Assembly (NCBI RefSeq): GCF_021728415.1
Contig: NZ_JAKKDV010000002.1
Coordinates: 372,001 to 436,000, forward strand
Length of the DNA: 64,000 nt
Direction: 5' to 3'
DNA from: Flaviramulus multivorans
Lineage (GTDB): Bacteria > Bacteroidota > Bacteroidia > Flavobacteriales > Flavobacteriaceae
Shown: in pieces, positions 16,515 through 25,824 of the stretch
How the letters are laid out: the number at the start of each line of letters is the position of its first letter
How positions within the stretch are numbered: the first letter of the stretch is position 1
Position numbers and translations under genes: made by a program
Notes under the pieces: generated by a model
The model's database searches: none
Seen by the model: only the letters and a program-made list of their open reading frames with translations
Told to the model about the DNA's origin: nothing

Positions 16515-17612
16515 ATGTGCATCTTTGTAAAAAAATTGCGTTTGAGACCTTACATTACTGCATTATTTTTTGTTTTGTCTGTTTCAGTCTTTAGTCAAAC
16601 TGTTAGAAAATACTCTAATGAGTTTATGAACATTGGTGTAGACGCTGCTGCATTGGGTATGAGTAGTGCCGTTACATCTCAAACTGCCGATGTAAATTCT
16701 GGATATTGGAATCCTGCTGGACTTTTAAAACTTGAAGATAACCAGTTGGCATTAATGCACTCTAGTTATTTCGCTAACATTGCAAATTACGATTATGCTG
16801 CTTTTGCTATGCCTTTAGACAATCAAAGTGCTATTGGAGTTTCGCTGATTCGTTTTGCGGTAGATGATATTTTAAACACTACACAACTTATTGATGAACA
16901 AGGTAATATTAATTACGACAGAATAAGTTTGTTCTCAACTGCTGATTACGGACTTACATTTTCCTATGCCAGAGCATTACCAGTGCAAGGTTTGAATTAT
17001 GGTGTAAACGCTAAGATTATCCGTAGAATTATAGGTGATTTTGCTTCTTCTTGGGGATTCGGTTTAGATTTAGGCATTCAGTTTGAAACCAATAACAACT
17101 GGAAATTTGGTGTTATGGCGCGGGATATCACAACTACTTTTAACGCATGGGCTATTAACGAAGAAGAATTTGCCAAAGTGCAAAACGCCGTTGCCGGACA
17201 AAATCAAGAATTACCCGAAACAACCGAAATTACTATACCTAAATTACAAATAGGTGTTTCAAAAATGGTAGATTTTAATGTGGATTATACACTGTTAACA
17301 GCGGTAAATTTAAATATTAGGTTTGAAGAAAATAATGATGTTATTTCAACATCATTTGCTAGCATTAATCCTGCCTTAGGCTTTGAGTTTGGATACATAG
17401 ACATGGTTTATTTACGTGCTGGAATGGGTAATTTTCAAAATGAATTACAAATTGATAATAGCGAGCAACTAAGTTTTCAACCCAGTTTTGGTGTTGGTTT
17501 TAAATACAATGGTATTCAAATTGACTACGCTTTTACAGATATTGGCGACCAAAGTGTGGCATTATATTCCAACGTGTTTTCGTTAAAACTTGATTTCAGT
17601 ATTTTTAGGTAA
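16515..17612 (+). CDS. PorV/PorQ family outer-membrane beta-barrel protein (PorV2-like)
   Basis: A 365-residue secreted protein with a signal peptide (LRPYITALFFVLSVSVFSQ) and a FadL-like beta-barrel. The segment RKYSNEFMNIGVDAAALGMS followed by DVNSGYWNPAGL (about residues 33-75) is diagnostic of the PorV/PorQ family, whose members work with the type IX secretion system. PorV itself shuttles cargo proteins between translocon and attachment complex; this second form is common in Flavobacteriaceae and its role is less clear. The ATG at 16515 is the longest choice; a TTG at codon 9 would give a more typical signal peptide. The DUF4105 gene follows 9 bases later. Confidence 0.85.
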   Translation: MCIFVKKLRLRPYITALFFVLSVSVFSQTVRKYSNEFMNIGVDAAALGMSSAVTSQTADVNSGYWNPAGLLKLEDNQLALMHSSYFANIANYDYAAFAMPLDNQSAIGVSLIRFAVDDILNTTQLIDEQGNINYDRISLFSTADYGLTFSYARALPVQGLNYGVNAKIIRRIIGDFASSWGFGLDLGIQFETNNNWKFGVMARDITTTFNAWAINEEEFAKVQNAVAGQNQELPETTEITIPKLQIGVSKMVDFNVDYTLLTAVNLNIRFEENNDVISTSFASINPALGFEFGYIDMVYLRAGMGNFQNELQIDNSEQLSFQPSFGVGFKYNGIQIDYAFTDIGDQSVALYSNVFSLKLDFSIFR

Positions 17613-17621
17613 ATTTAATAC

Positions 17622-18806
17622 ATGAAAAAAGCACTACTTTTTCTATTTCTTTTTATATCTGTAAAATTAGTTATTGCCCAAAACATTACTTTATCCGAAC
17701 AAGCTGAAATTAGTGTACTTACAATTGGTCCAGGTGAATCTCTAAATGATTCTTTTGGCCATAGTGCCTTTAGAATCAAAGACCCCGTAAATAATCTTGA
17801 CGTTACTTATGGCTATGGCGAATACGATTTTGATGCTCCTAATTTTTATTTAAAGTTTGCTCAAGGAAAGCTTAACTATTTAATTAGCAAAATCGATTTT
17901 CAAAGATTTTATCAAATTTATGCCTATTACAATAGAACTATAAAAGAACAAGCTTTAAACTTAAATCAAGCTGAGAAACAGAAACTCTACGACTTTTTAA
18001 TCAATAATTATAAACCAGAAAACAGACGCTATTTATACGATTTCTTTTTCGATAATTGTGCTACAAAAATTAAGGATGTTGCTAAAATAGCAGTAAATAA
18101 TTCCATTACTTTTAATAAACCAGAAGATTACAAAGACGCTACTTTTAGAACTTTAATTCAGAATAATTTAAACAGAAACTCTTGGGGAAGTTTGGGTATT
18201 GATGTGGCTTTGGGCTCTGTAATTGATAGAAAAGCCACTTCTGAAGACCACATGTTTTTACCCGAAAACATTTATCTATTTTTTGAAAGTGCAAGTTTAA
18301 ACAATGGTGAAAAACCTTTAGTAAAAAGCAGTCGTGTATTATTCCAGGAAAAAGAGAGAGTTAAATCAAATTCATTTTTCACAAGTCCGCTATTTGTTTT
18401 TGGACTTATAGGGTTCTTTATTCTATTTATTACATACAAAGACCGTAAAAAGAATTCACAAAGTAAATGGCTAGATATTACTCTGTTTATAATTACTGGC
18501 TTAGTAGGTGTTTTTATACTACTACTTTGGTTTGCTACCGACCATAAAGGAACACATCAAAATTACAACTTGCTTTGGGCTTTTGCCTTAAACGTATTAG
18601 TAATTGGTCAGCTTTTTCGGAAGAAAGTAAGTGCATGGTTTATTAAATACATAAAACTTTTAGCAATCCTATTGTGCCTTTTAACACTTCATTGGATTAT
18701 AGGAGTTCAAGTTTTTGCTATTGGATTGATTCCGTTTTTAATTGCTTTATTTATAAGATACCTTTATTTAATTTCTTACTACAAAAAGCAGGTTACTGTC
18801 CTCTAA
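17622..18806 (+). CDS. DUF4105 protein, candidate lipoprotein N-acyltransferase (Lnb type)
   Basis: A 394-residue membrane protein. A signal peptide (MKKALLFLFLFISVKLVIAQ) leads to a periplasmic domain at about 22-245, followed by four or five membrane helices at about 250-390. The periplasmic part matches DUF4105, now described as the N-terminal domain of Lnb, the Bacteroides lipoprotein N-acyltransferase. The expected catalytic pair is visible: His in SLNDSFGHSAFR (about residue 48) and Cys in FFDNCATKI (about residue 147). The final 14 bases overlap the convergent phosphoglycosyltransferase gene. It lies 9 bases after the PorV-like gene. Domain identity is strong; the enzymatic role is by homology. 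Confidence 0.85.
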   Translation: MKKALLFLFLFISVKLVIAQNITLSEQAEISVLTIGPGESLNDSFGHSAFRIKDPVNNLDVTYGYGEYDFDAPNFYLKFAQGKLNYLISKIDFQRFYQIYAYYNRTIKEQALNLNQAEKQKLYDFLINNYKPENRRYLYDFFFDNCATKIKDVAKIAVNNSITFNKPEDYKDATFRTLIQNNLNRNSWGSLGIDVALGSVIDRKATSEDHMFLPENIYLFFESASLNNGEKPLVKSSRVLFQEKERVKSNSFFTSPLFVFGLIGFFILFITYKDRKKNSQSKWLDITLFIITGLVGVFILLLWFATDHKGTHQNYNLLWAFALNVLVIGQLFRKKVSAWFIKYIKLLAILLCLLTLHWIIGVQVFAIGLIPFLIALFIRYLYLISYYKKQVTVL

Positions 18807-20184
18807 AAAATATCACTGTACTGAGTGTTTTAACAAGAATATTAGCATCTAAAAAGAAGCTACGATGTTTTATATAATACAAATCGTATTGTAGTTTAAG
18901 CAAACTATCATCAACGGAAGACCCATAGCGTGTTTTTACTTGCGCCCAACCTGTTAAACCGGGTTTAATGATGTGACGCGTTTCATAAAAAGGTAACATT
19001 TGCGAAAGTTCTTTCACAAAAAATGGACGTTCTGGTCGCGGCCCAATTAAACTCATTTCACTTTTTAAAATATTATAAAATTGAGGTATTTCATCCAATC
19101 TAGAATACCTTAAAAACTTACCAAAAGGCGTAATTCTTACATCTCCTTTTTTAGCCCAAACCGCACCAGATTTTTCAGCATTTTTAATCATGGTTCTAAA
19201 CTTAATTATTTTAAAAACCTTACCATTTTTACCCATCCTATCTTGTAAATAAAAAAGACGTCCACGATTACCTATAGCGTTTCCAAGAAGAATGACTGGT
19301 AAAAACAATACACCAATTAAAATACCTAATACCGAAATTATTATGTCAAAAAGTCGATGAAAAAACAGATATAACTTATTTTGATTACTTCTACTAAATG
19401 GGAAATACTTATAAAAATCTTTTCCAACAAATTGTACCGGTATTCTTTGGGTCATCTCTTCATAAACCTGAGTATATTCCTTTATAGGCAAACCTTCTTC
19501 CAGCAACCTAATGAGTGTATAATATATTTCTGAGGTTATAGCTTCAGAATTGTAGCTAGCAATAACAATTTCTGATATGTTTTCGTCCTTAATAACTTGT
19601 TTTATTTGTTTAGGTGTATATTGAGGAATAGCATTGAATTTAATGGACTCAAACTTATTTAATTCACAATTTACAAAGCCAACAATTTTATAATTAGGGT
19701 CGGAACTTTTAAAGGCCTCTATTATGGTTTCTATGTTTGAAGTTTCTCCTATGATTAATACTTTTTTATAAAACCTAGGTGACACTATAAAGGATACATA
19801 AGCAATTCTCCATAAAAACAATGCAACTAGCATCGCAAAATAAAAGAATAGAATTTGCAATCGATTATCAGGTAAAACTGGTGTGAAAAATGGTGTAAGT
19901 AAATAAAATAATACGGTTATTGAAACGGTAAATACAATACTAGTAGAAAACTTTTCAATTTTACTAGATTTTTGCAAATCGTATAATTCAAACACGGTTC
20001 CGAATATCGAAACATATAAAATTAAAACTAGAGTCCATCTCCAGTTTTCTTTTGTAATTGTAAAATAATCAAAATCAAAAGTGTTGCTAACAAAATAAAG
20101 TACAATAAGAATTGATAATATATCGAAGATACGAAGTAGAATTTTACGTTCTGATATATTAAAATGAATACCTGTATAAGACAT
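18793..20184 (-). CDS. polyprenyl-phosphate sugar phosphotransferase (WbaP/WcaJ type)
   Basis: Starts repeat-unit synthesis by moving a sugar 1-phosphate from a UDP-sugar onto undecaprenyl phosphate at the inner membrane. The 463-residue protein has four N-terminal membrane helices, a Rossmann-like middle domain (about 130-265), one more helix near 285 and the catalytic bacterial-transferase domain at the C-terminus. Conserved catalytic blocks are KIIKFRTMIKNAEKSGAVW, LIGPRPERPFFV and IKPGLTGWAQV. It is the last gene of the 35-kb operon, although its product acts first. Its 3' end overlaps the DUF4105 gene. The sugar cannot be told from the sequence. Confidence 0.93.
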   Translation of the reverse strand: MSYTGIHFNISERKILLRIFDILSILIVLYFVSNTFDFDYFTITKENWRWTLVLILYVSIFGTVFELYDLQKSSKIEKFSTSIVFTVSITVLFYLLTPFFTPVLPDNRLQILFFYFAMLVALFLWRIAYVSFIVSPRFYKKVLIIGETSNIETIIEAFKSSDPNYKIVGFVNCELNKFESIKFNAIPQYTPKQIKQVIKDENISEIVIASYNSEAITSEIYYTLIRLLEEGLPIKEYTQVYEEMTQRIPVQFVGKDFYKYFPFSRSNQNKLYLFFHRLFDIIISVLGILIGVLFLPVILLGNAIGNRGRLFYLQDRMGKNGKVFKIIKFRTMIKNAEKSGAVWAKKGDVRITPFGKFLRYSRLDEIPQFYNILKSEMSLIGPRPERPFFVKELSQMLPFYETRHIIKPGLTGWAQVKTRYGSSVDDSLLKLQYDLYYIKHRSFFLDANILVKTLSTVIFFRGQ

Positions 20185-20244
20185 TATTTAGAGCTAAACT
20201 TGAGAGACTATAAAGATAATAAGTAAATTTAATTAAGCTAGAAA

Positions 20245-21258
20245 TTATTGCAAGAGTTTAATCCATTGATTTTTAACAATATTCCAATCAAAATTCTCAA
20301 CCCTTTTTCTAGCAGACAATGCTATTTGATTTGCTTTATCTGGTGTACTATGTAACTCTTTTATTGCGTCAACAAATGATTCAACTGAGTTAGGTTCTAT
20401 TAAAACACCCTCTTTGCCATTTTCAATTAAAAAAGGCATTCCACCCACATTAGTAGAAATGACGGGCAAACCGAGTGCCATAGCTTCAATAACACTAACA
20501 GGCATATTATCAAAATTGGTGGTGTTTATAAAAAAATTATAATTTGTAGATAAAGAAATCCATTCTTTTTTTGATAGTTTCCCTGTAAAGGTAACATCTA
20601 CTTTTGATTGTTTTGCCAGTTCTCTAGCTTCTAAAAAACTTCCATCACCATCAGGACCAACCATACAAAGCTCCGCTTCTAGGTTATCATCTTTTAACAT
20701 TTTTAAAACTCTTATGGCTAATAATGGGTTATAAATTTTTGAAAACGAGCGTACCCAGAGTAATTTAACTTTGCTATAATTTCTTTGTTTAAATGGGTAT
20801 TTAGCTAATTCTATTGAATTAGGAATATTAATAACATTCAAAACTGCAAATTCTTCAAATTTTCTCTTTATAAAAATTGAAGGCGCAACATTTATATGGG
20901 CATTATTAAATATTGCTTTTGAAAGTACTGGTGAGGTTTTTAGTCTTTCTGGCAAATTCCCACCGTGTAATAATGGAATATACTTTAATTTTAAAATTCT
21001 ACACAGTTGGCTCACAAAAAAAGCGTAGTAAAAATTTAATGTGCTATACGTATCAATTAAAACATAATCTGCTTTTTTTCTATACTTAAAACAGGTATAA
21101 AGCATATGTAATAATCGAATAATGATGCTTTTTTTATGTGATGCCGATATAACTTTAAAGTTAGTTTCGCTTAATAAAGGTGCCAATACATCAATTGATG
21201 ACAAATTTGTTTTTTTATAATTATTTGATTTATTTCCTATGTAAACGATACATTTCAA
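20245..21258 (-). CDS. glycosyltransferase family 4 protein
   Basis: A 337-residue GT-B retaining glycosyltransferase. The C-terminal Rossmann half contains the donor-binding region VSVIEAMALGLPVISTNVGG. The first glutamate of the usual EX7E motif is replaced by aspartate (FDNMPVSVIE). The N-terminal acceptor half holds LLHGGNLPERL near residue 97. No signal or membrane anchor is evident; it should act on the cytoplasmic face on a lipid-linked glycan. The start appears to be TTG at 21258; the ATG overlapping it is out of frame. Donor and acceptor are unknown. Confidence 0.85.
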   Translation of the reverse strand: MKCIVYIGNKSNNYKKTNLSSIDVLAPLLSETNFKVISASHKKSIIIRLLHMLYTCFKYRKKADYVLIDTYSTLNFYYAFFVSQLCRILKLKYIPLLHGGNLPERLKTSPVLSKAIFNNAHINVAPSIFIKRKFEEFAVLNVINIPNSIELAKYPFKQRNYSKVKLLWVRSFSKIYNPLLAIRVLKMLKDDNLEAELCMVGPDGDGSFLEARELAKQSKVDVTFTGKLSKKEWISLSTNYNFFINTTNFDNMPVSVIEAMALGLPVISTNVGGMPFLIENGKEGVLIEPNSVESFVDAIKELHSTPDKANQIALSARKRVENFDWNIVKNQWIKLLQ

Positions 21259-21276
21259 GGTAATTTCTTAATGATT

Positions 21277-22641
21277 TTAGTGTCTATTTAACTTCGTTTT
21301 ATCAATTTTCCCTTTCGGTTTTGCTTTATATTGAATACTTAACAAACACAACCCGTAAACGAAAGCAGGTGCGGCGATTCGCATTGAGGAGTGATTAATA
21401 GTAAAAAACCAAAATATATATAAGGAATAAAAAAAGATATTTGATTTGTTTTTGACTCTTAATAGTAATGGTGCTGCTAATAAAATTAACAACGCTATTA
21501 ATCCAAATAGTCCATGTTCAGATAATATACGGCTCATTTCGTTATGAGATGCCGCTTCAATACCTTCATTTTGCTGTCTTAATTCTTTTATTTTTCCAAC
21601 ACCTACACCTAAAACTGGGTTTTTAAAAAATTCATCTAATTCAAAAGAAATTAAATCAGTTCTTCCTGTAGAAATATCTTCTTTCTCTCTACCTAATGCA
21701 TCTTTATTGGCATATCTATTTTCAATTAAACCGCTTGTCTGAATTGATGAATAAAGCCAAACCAATAATCCTAGACTCGCAAAAATCAAAACCATTCTGC
21801 TAATTCTAAACTTTGCTTTGACATTAACCTTTTTAAAATAAAAATAAATAAAGGCGGCAATCATAAAAAGTGCCGTTATAACACCTCCTCGGCTAAAGGT
21901 TACTATACCTCTAAAACTCATAGCTGCCAATAATAAACCATTGATTATTTTTAGCGTTAAGGTCGGTGAAAGCATAAAAAAACGCACACTAAATACAAAC
22001 ATTCCTAACCCCAAAACTGTAGATACTTGGTTAGGACCAAAGCCACCTGAGGCAGCAAAATTAGAGCCCGTTCCAGTAATTGTTTCTCGAATATCTGGAG
22101 TAAAAAAGAACAAATATGTTGTCATAGCTATTAAAGGCAATGCCATGTATAACAATATTTTATGCATATTATCATAAAGTACTTGCCTTTTGTAACAAAA
22201 TATAGATACTATGCCCAAGCATATGGGTCCGCTTAAGTTAAACGCAATGGCTGTACGAATAGTAGTTTCTTCTGTGATGTTAAATCCTGCTACCAATATT
22301 CCAGGAATAAGAAGAAAAATATACACAATATAGGGAATGGGTTGCTTAGTTAAGTTAATAGTAAGAATGCCCATTAAAGTAAATAGAATGACCAAATACT
22401 TTGAAGCTTCATATAGAAAATTACCTCCAGTCATCCTTAAAAACACCTCTGCTCCTACTACATAGCTACAAGCTATTAAAACTTTTATGGCGCGTTGAGA
22501 TGGTTTTACTTTAAATATTTCGTTCGTAAAATAAATAAATATTACTAGTAAATACACTTTTGACAACCCTGAAAACGTATGGATTAAAAAGCCAATTAAA
22601 ACATGTAATACAATGATTTTTATGTAATTAAAGCTTTTCAA
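21277..22641 (-). CDS. O-antigen ligase/polymerase family membrane protein (WaaL/Wzy type)
   Basis: A 454-residue polytopic protein with about eleven or twelve membrane helices and a large periplasmic loop toward the C-terminus. The loop holds GVGVGKIKELRQQ and ASHNEMSRILSEHGLFGL, the conserved His-Asn-containing part of the O-antigen ligase domain. Members either transfer a completed polysaccharide to lipid A-core (WaaL) or polymerise repeat units (Wzy); sequence alone does not separate the two. With an ABC exporter and no flippase in the locus, a ligase role is favoured. The start is TTG, 2 bases after the previous stop. Confidence 0.82.
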   Translation of the reverse strand: MKSFNYIKIIVLHVLIGFLIHTFSGLSKVYLLVIFIYFTNEIFKVKPSQRAIKVLIACSYVVGAEVFLRMTGGNFLYEASKYLVILFTLMGILTINLTKQPIPYIVYIFLLIPGILVAGFNITEETTIRTAIAFNLSGPICLGIVSIFCYKRQVLYDNMHKILLYMALPLIAMTTYLFFFTPDIRETITGTGSNFAASGGFGPNQVSTVLGLGMFVFSVRFFMLSPTLTLKIINGLLLAAMSFRGIVTFSRGGVITALFMIAAFIYFYFKKVNVKAKFRISRMVLIFASLGLLVWLYSSIQTSGLIENRYANKDALGREKEDISTGRTDLISFELDEFFKNPVLGVGVGKIKELRQQNEGIEAASHNEMSRILSEHGLFGLIALLILLAAPLLLRVKNKSNIFFYSLYIFWFFTINHSSMRIAAPAFVYGLCLLSIQYKAKPKGKIDKTKLNRH

Positions 22642-22643
22642 TT

Positions 22644-23720
22644 TTATTTTAGATAAGAATTATATGTGCTTAAAATGGTTTCTATTTGCTTTTTTTGGGA
22701 AAAATTTTTCTCAATTTGTCGGTTAAAACGCATAGCGAAATCATGTCTTAATTCGGGGTTCTCAATATATAAAGATAATGCATTAGACAATTCATTAGGC
22801 ATTGAAGGATTAACCAAAATTCCATTATGTTGATGGGCGATAACCGATTCACATTCCCCAACTTTAGTTGCAACAACTGCTAATTTAGCTAAACCATATT
22901 CTAATAATGCAATTGGTAAGCCCTCAGATTTTGAAGATAATACTCCGATTTCGCACTGATTTAAAATATTATAAATATCTGGTTTGATTCCGTACAAATA
23001 AACCGATTTGCTTAAATCAAGTTCTTTAATTTTATTATCAATTGATTTTGCATAATCATCATTAAAGCTTTTACCTATACCATGTAACGTCCAATCAGGG
23101 TGTCGTTTTAAAACTATTGCAAAAGCTTCCAGCAGCGTAATATAATCTTTCTGAGGTCTTAAATTTGCTAAACACACTATTCGCTTTCCTTCTTCTCCTT
23201 TTAAACTGGTTTTGGCTAAGACTTGGTTTATTGTTGCGAAATTTGGTAAATAAGTAACACTTCTGCACTTTAAATTTTGTTTTGCCCAAGTTTCTAAAGA
23301 TTTGTTTACACTAAAAATATGTGTGAAATATTTGGAACACCATTTTAAAACACCAGCTTTTCTGTTACTTAAAAATTCACTGTTGCCAAAGTGGTCATGC
23401 CAAATAACAATAATTTTTCGGTTTAATAATTTTATTAAAGTTGCTAGAAAAAATGAGGAAGAATGTGCGTGAATAATTTGTATTTCATGTTCTTTAATAA
23501 AACTACTTAACGTTTTAATTGCAGTAAAATCAAGAGTCTTAGTTTTATTCAAAAATAGATAGCCCACTTTGGTTGAAAGACTTTCTTTTAAAAGTCCTTC
23601 TTTACGAGTTGCGCACAAAAAAGACCCTTCAATATTTGATGACAAAGCATTAGCTATATTAACTGCCACACGCTCAGCCCCACCTGCTTCTAAAGAGTCT
23701 ATTAATTGTAATACTTTCAT
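22644..23720 (-). CDS. glycosyltransferase family 4 protein
   Basis: A 358-residue GT-B enzyme. The N-terminus MKVLQLIDSLEAGGAERVAV is the typical glycine-rich acceptor-side loop of GT4 transferases, and HAHSSSFFLATLI follows near residue 89. The C-terminal donor domain carries SSKSEGLPIALLEYGLAKLAVVATKVGE with an intact EX7E motif. It should add a hexose-type residue, with retention, to the growing repeat unit in the cytoplasm. The gene begins on the base next to the stop of the upstream GT4 gene, in line with the tight operon. Confidence 0.9.
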   Translation of the reverse strand: MKVLQLIDSLEAGGAERVAVNIANALSSNIEGSFLCATRKEGLLKESLSTKVGYLFLNKTKTLDFTAIKTLSSFIKEHEIQIIHAHSSSFFLATLIKLLNRKIIVIWHDHFGNSEFLSNRKAGVLKWCSKYFTHIFSVNKSLETWAKQNLKCRSVTYLPNFATINQVLAKTSLKGEEGKRIVCLANLRPQKDYITLLEAFAIVLKRHPDWTLHGIGKSFNDDYAKSIDNKIKELDLSKSVYLYGIKPDIYNILNQCEIGVLSSKSEGLPIALLEYGLAKLAVVATKVGECESVIAHQHNGILVNPSMPNELSNALSLYIENPELRHDFAMRFNRQIEKNFSQKKQIETILSTYNSYLK

Positions 23721-24839
23721 TTAAACTTTTAATAGTTTCATAATTTCTACCTCAAAGGTTTCCAATGTATAATTTTGAGACCATTTTAAAGCATTGTTTG
23801 ACATTAATTTTAACTGTTCAATGTCGTTTAATGAATTTTCTATTTTATATACAGCCTTTTCTAATTCAGATTCAATCAAAATACCTCGTTTACCATTATC
23901 CAACATATGAGGAACACATGACATTGAAGTACTTATTGGAATAACACCAAAAAACATAGCTTCAGCAATGGCTTTTGGCCAACCTTCGGATTTTGATGGT
24001 AATATTAAAAAATGAGCCGATTTTAAAGTTTTTTTTATGATTTCCTTTTCTTTATTACCCAATATTTTTACAAAACCTTCTAACTTATTATTTACCATAT
24101 ATTGCTGGAGTTCTTCCTTTAAAATACCTTCTCCATATATATCTAATTGAATGTTTTTTCCTTTTTTATATAACGCTTCAACTATTTTTATTGCTAATAA
24201 CGGACGTTTCCCCTTAACCAAACTTCCTATAAAAACGAATTTCAATAATTTAGAATAATTTCTATTTTTTAGTGGCTCCTTTTCATTATCTGAGTAGGTA
24301 GCTGTAAAAAAGGGTTTTATGTTTTTTGACTGATTTTTCCAATCACCGTAAACCAAAACTGTTATTTTTTTCGTTAAAAAAGTATTTGACAACAACCGCT
24401 TCTGAAATTTATAACTCCATGGTTGTTTCGCCTTTGGGTCCCAATTTCCTGCATATTTAGCTGTTTTTAATTTATGTGGGAAAAAGATTTGTACCAAACA
24501 GCCTAATAAACCAATATTTCCTGGGCAGCGTAAATGTATATGATCTGCTCTTTTACAAGCTTTAAAGAGAGTTATTATAATCAAAGGTATTTTATAAATA
24601 GACAAAAACGCCTTTTTTATACTTGTAAACTCTAAAGAAGAAACTTCTTTAAAGTTCAAGTTATTATGTTTATAATCTAAGTCAATGGCATTCTTTTTTT
24701 CTGAAATTTTGGGGGCAACAATATGTACTTCATCAACATGTTTTAACCAAATATTCATTTCACGAACATAAGGTGCATAAGCTGAAATGGTTTTGCCATT
24801 TAATTTATGTTCAACATGAGATATGATTAAGAATTTCAT
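23721..24839 (-). CDS. glycosyltransferase family 4 protein
   Basis: A 372-residue GT-B protein. The N-terminal half has HIVAPKISEKK and DHIHLRCPGNIGLLGCLVQ; the C-terminal half has the donor site FIGSLVKGKRPLLAIKIVE, ILPSKSEGWPKAIAEAMFFG with EX7E, and a RGILIE loop. It lacks a signal peptide and membrane helices. Substrates are unknown. It shares the operon with the other GT4 genes but differs clearly from them in sequence, so it probably makes a different linkage. Confidence 0.87.
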   Translation of the reverse strand: MKFLIISHVEHKLNGKTISAYAPYVREMNIWLKHVDEVHIVAPKISEKKNAIDLDYKHNNLNFKEVSSLEFTSIKKAFLSIYKIPLIIITLFKACKRADHIHLRCPGNIGLLGCLVQIFFPHKLKTAKYAGNWDPKAKQPWSYKFQKRLLSNTFLTKKITVLVYGDWKNQSKNIKPFFTATYSDNEKEPLKNRNYSKLLKFVFIGSLVKGKRPLLAIKIVEALYKKGKNIQLDIYGEGILKEELQQYMVNNKLEGFVKILGNKEKEIIKKTLKSAHFLILPSKSEGWPKAIAEAMFFGVIPISTSMSCVPHMLDNGKRGILIESELEKAVYKIENSLNDIEQLKLMSNNALKWSQNYTLETFEVEIMKLLKV

Positions 24840-24873
24840 TGATCATTTTTATATATTCAAAATAATACAAACT

Positions 24874-25824
24874 TTATTCAAATATAGCATTTACAACATA
24901 TTTAGCTTGGGCTTCGGGAGTACAGTACTTAGAAAAGTATCGTTTTCCATTCCCAGCTATTTTTTTATGAAAATCAGAACTATTTAAAACTTTATCAAAT
25001 ACTTTTCCATAATCGTTAGTATTTTCAATATAGTAAATGTCCTTTTCATGATTTAAAGGAATTGGGAGCTCTATTTTAAACGGAAATGATAAAACAAATA
25101 AACTTTGATTCAAGTATTCCGCTAAACGCCAACTAACAGCACCATAAACAGCAGGGTTATTTAAGACTATTTTAGACTTTTTGCTTAATTTAGAAAAGGC
25201 CTTAGGTGTGTATTTTTTTTCATTCAATTCATCTTCAAAATCAAAATTATTTCCATCAGAACGAGGAATAAAACCCCCTTCAAAATTTATACGAGCGTCT
25301 TGTTTGCAATAGCGAATAAATTCTGCTCTAATATTATTTGTTTCTGCTTCTTTTTTCCAAATACTTGCAGTGAAAAATATATAATTATCTTTTTCTGTTT
25401 TTAAATGATATTCCCTATAAGATGGTCTCCTTAATAAAATATAAATCTCTCTCGCTAGTACTTTTAGCTTTAAATATTTAATTAAACTAAGGTTGAAGAG
25501 TTTTAAGTAAAGGGGTAAAATATTTATTGGGTAGTGCGGAAACAACGCTTTTACTTTTTTTTGTTGAAAAGATCCAATATCCAAAAGTTTGTTTGTAACA
25601 AAATAGGCGTCTACTTGTTCATATAAATTTTGATCGAAATAAACAGGATCATCATTATTTATTACTGCGATTTTATCATCTACTCTAAATATAATTACTG
25701 GCTTATTATTGTACTTAAGAAAAGCCCTTTCCATTTTAAATTTAACTTTGAACACTTTGTGAAGCCCGTATAAATAATAAGACGAATAAAAGTTAGGTAT
25801 ATTAAGTATAGAAATCGTACGCAT
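24874..25824 (-). CDS. unrecognised glycan-locus protein, possibly a glycosyltransferase
   Basis: A 316-residue soluble protein that I cannot place in a named family. It is basic in the first half and has no GT2 DxD or GT4 EX7E motif. The end of the protein (VSWRLAEYLNQSLFVLSFPF near residues 228-247, then a GKRYFSKYCTPEAQAKYVV tail) resembles the C-terminal portion of exostosin-like and other GT-B proteins. It overlaps the stop of the preceding GT2 gene by one base (TAATG), so it is an integral part of the polysaccharide operon. A transferase role is an inference from context and the tail only. Confidence 0.6.
   Translation of the reverse strand: MRTISILNIPNFYSSYYLYGLHKVFKVKFKMERAFLKYNNKPVIIFRVDDKIAVINNDDPVYFDQNLYEQVDAYFVTNKLLDIGSFQQKKVKALFPHYPINILPLYLKLFNLSLIKYLKLKVLAREIYILLRRPSYREYHLKTEKDNYIFFTASIWKKEAETNNIRAEFIRYCKQDARINFEGGFIPRSDGNNFDFEDELNEKKYTPKAFSKLSKKSKIVLNNPAVYGAVSWRLAEYLNQSLFVLSFPFKIELPIPLNHEKDIYYIENTNDYGKVFDKVLNSSDFHKKIAGNGKRYFSKYCTPEAQAKYVVNAIFE

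Noticed and set aside
21277-22641. Assignment as Wzy polymerase
   Set aside because: The O-antigen ligase and polymerase families cannot be separated by eye; I kept a combined call and favour ligase because export appears to be ABC-type.
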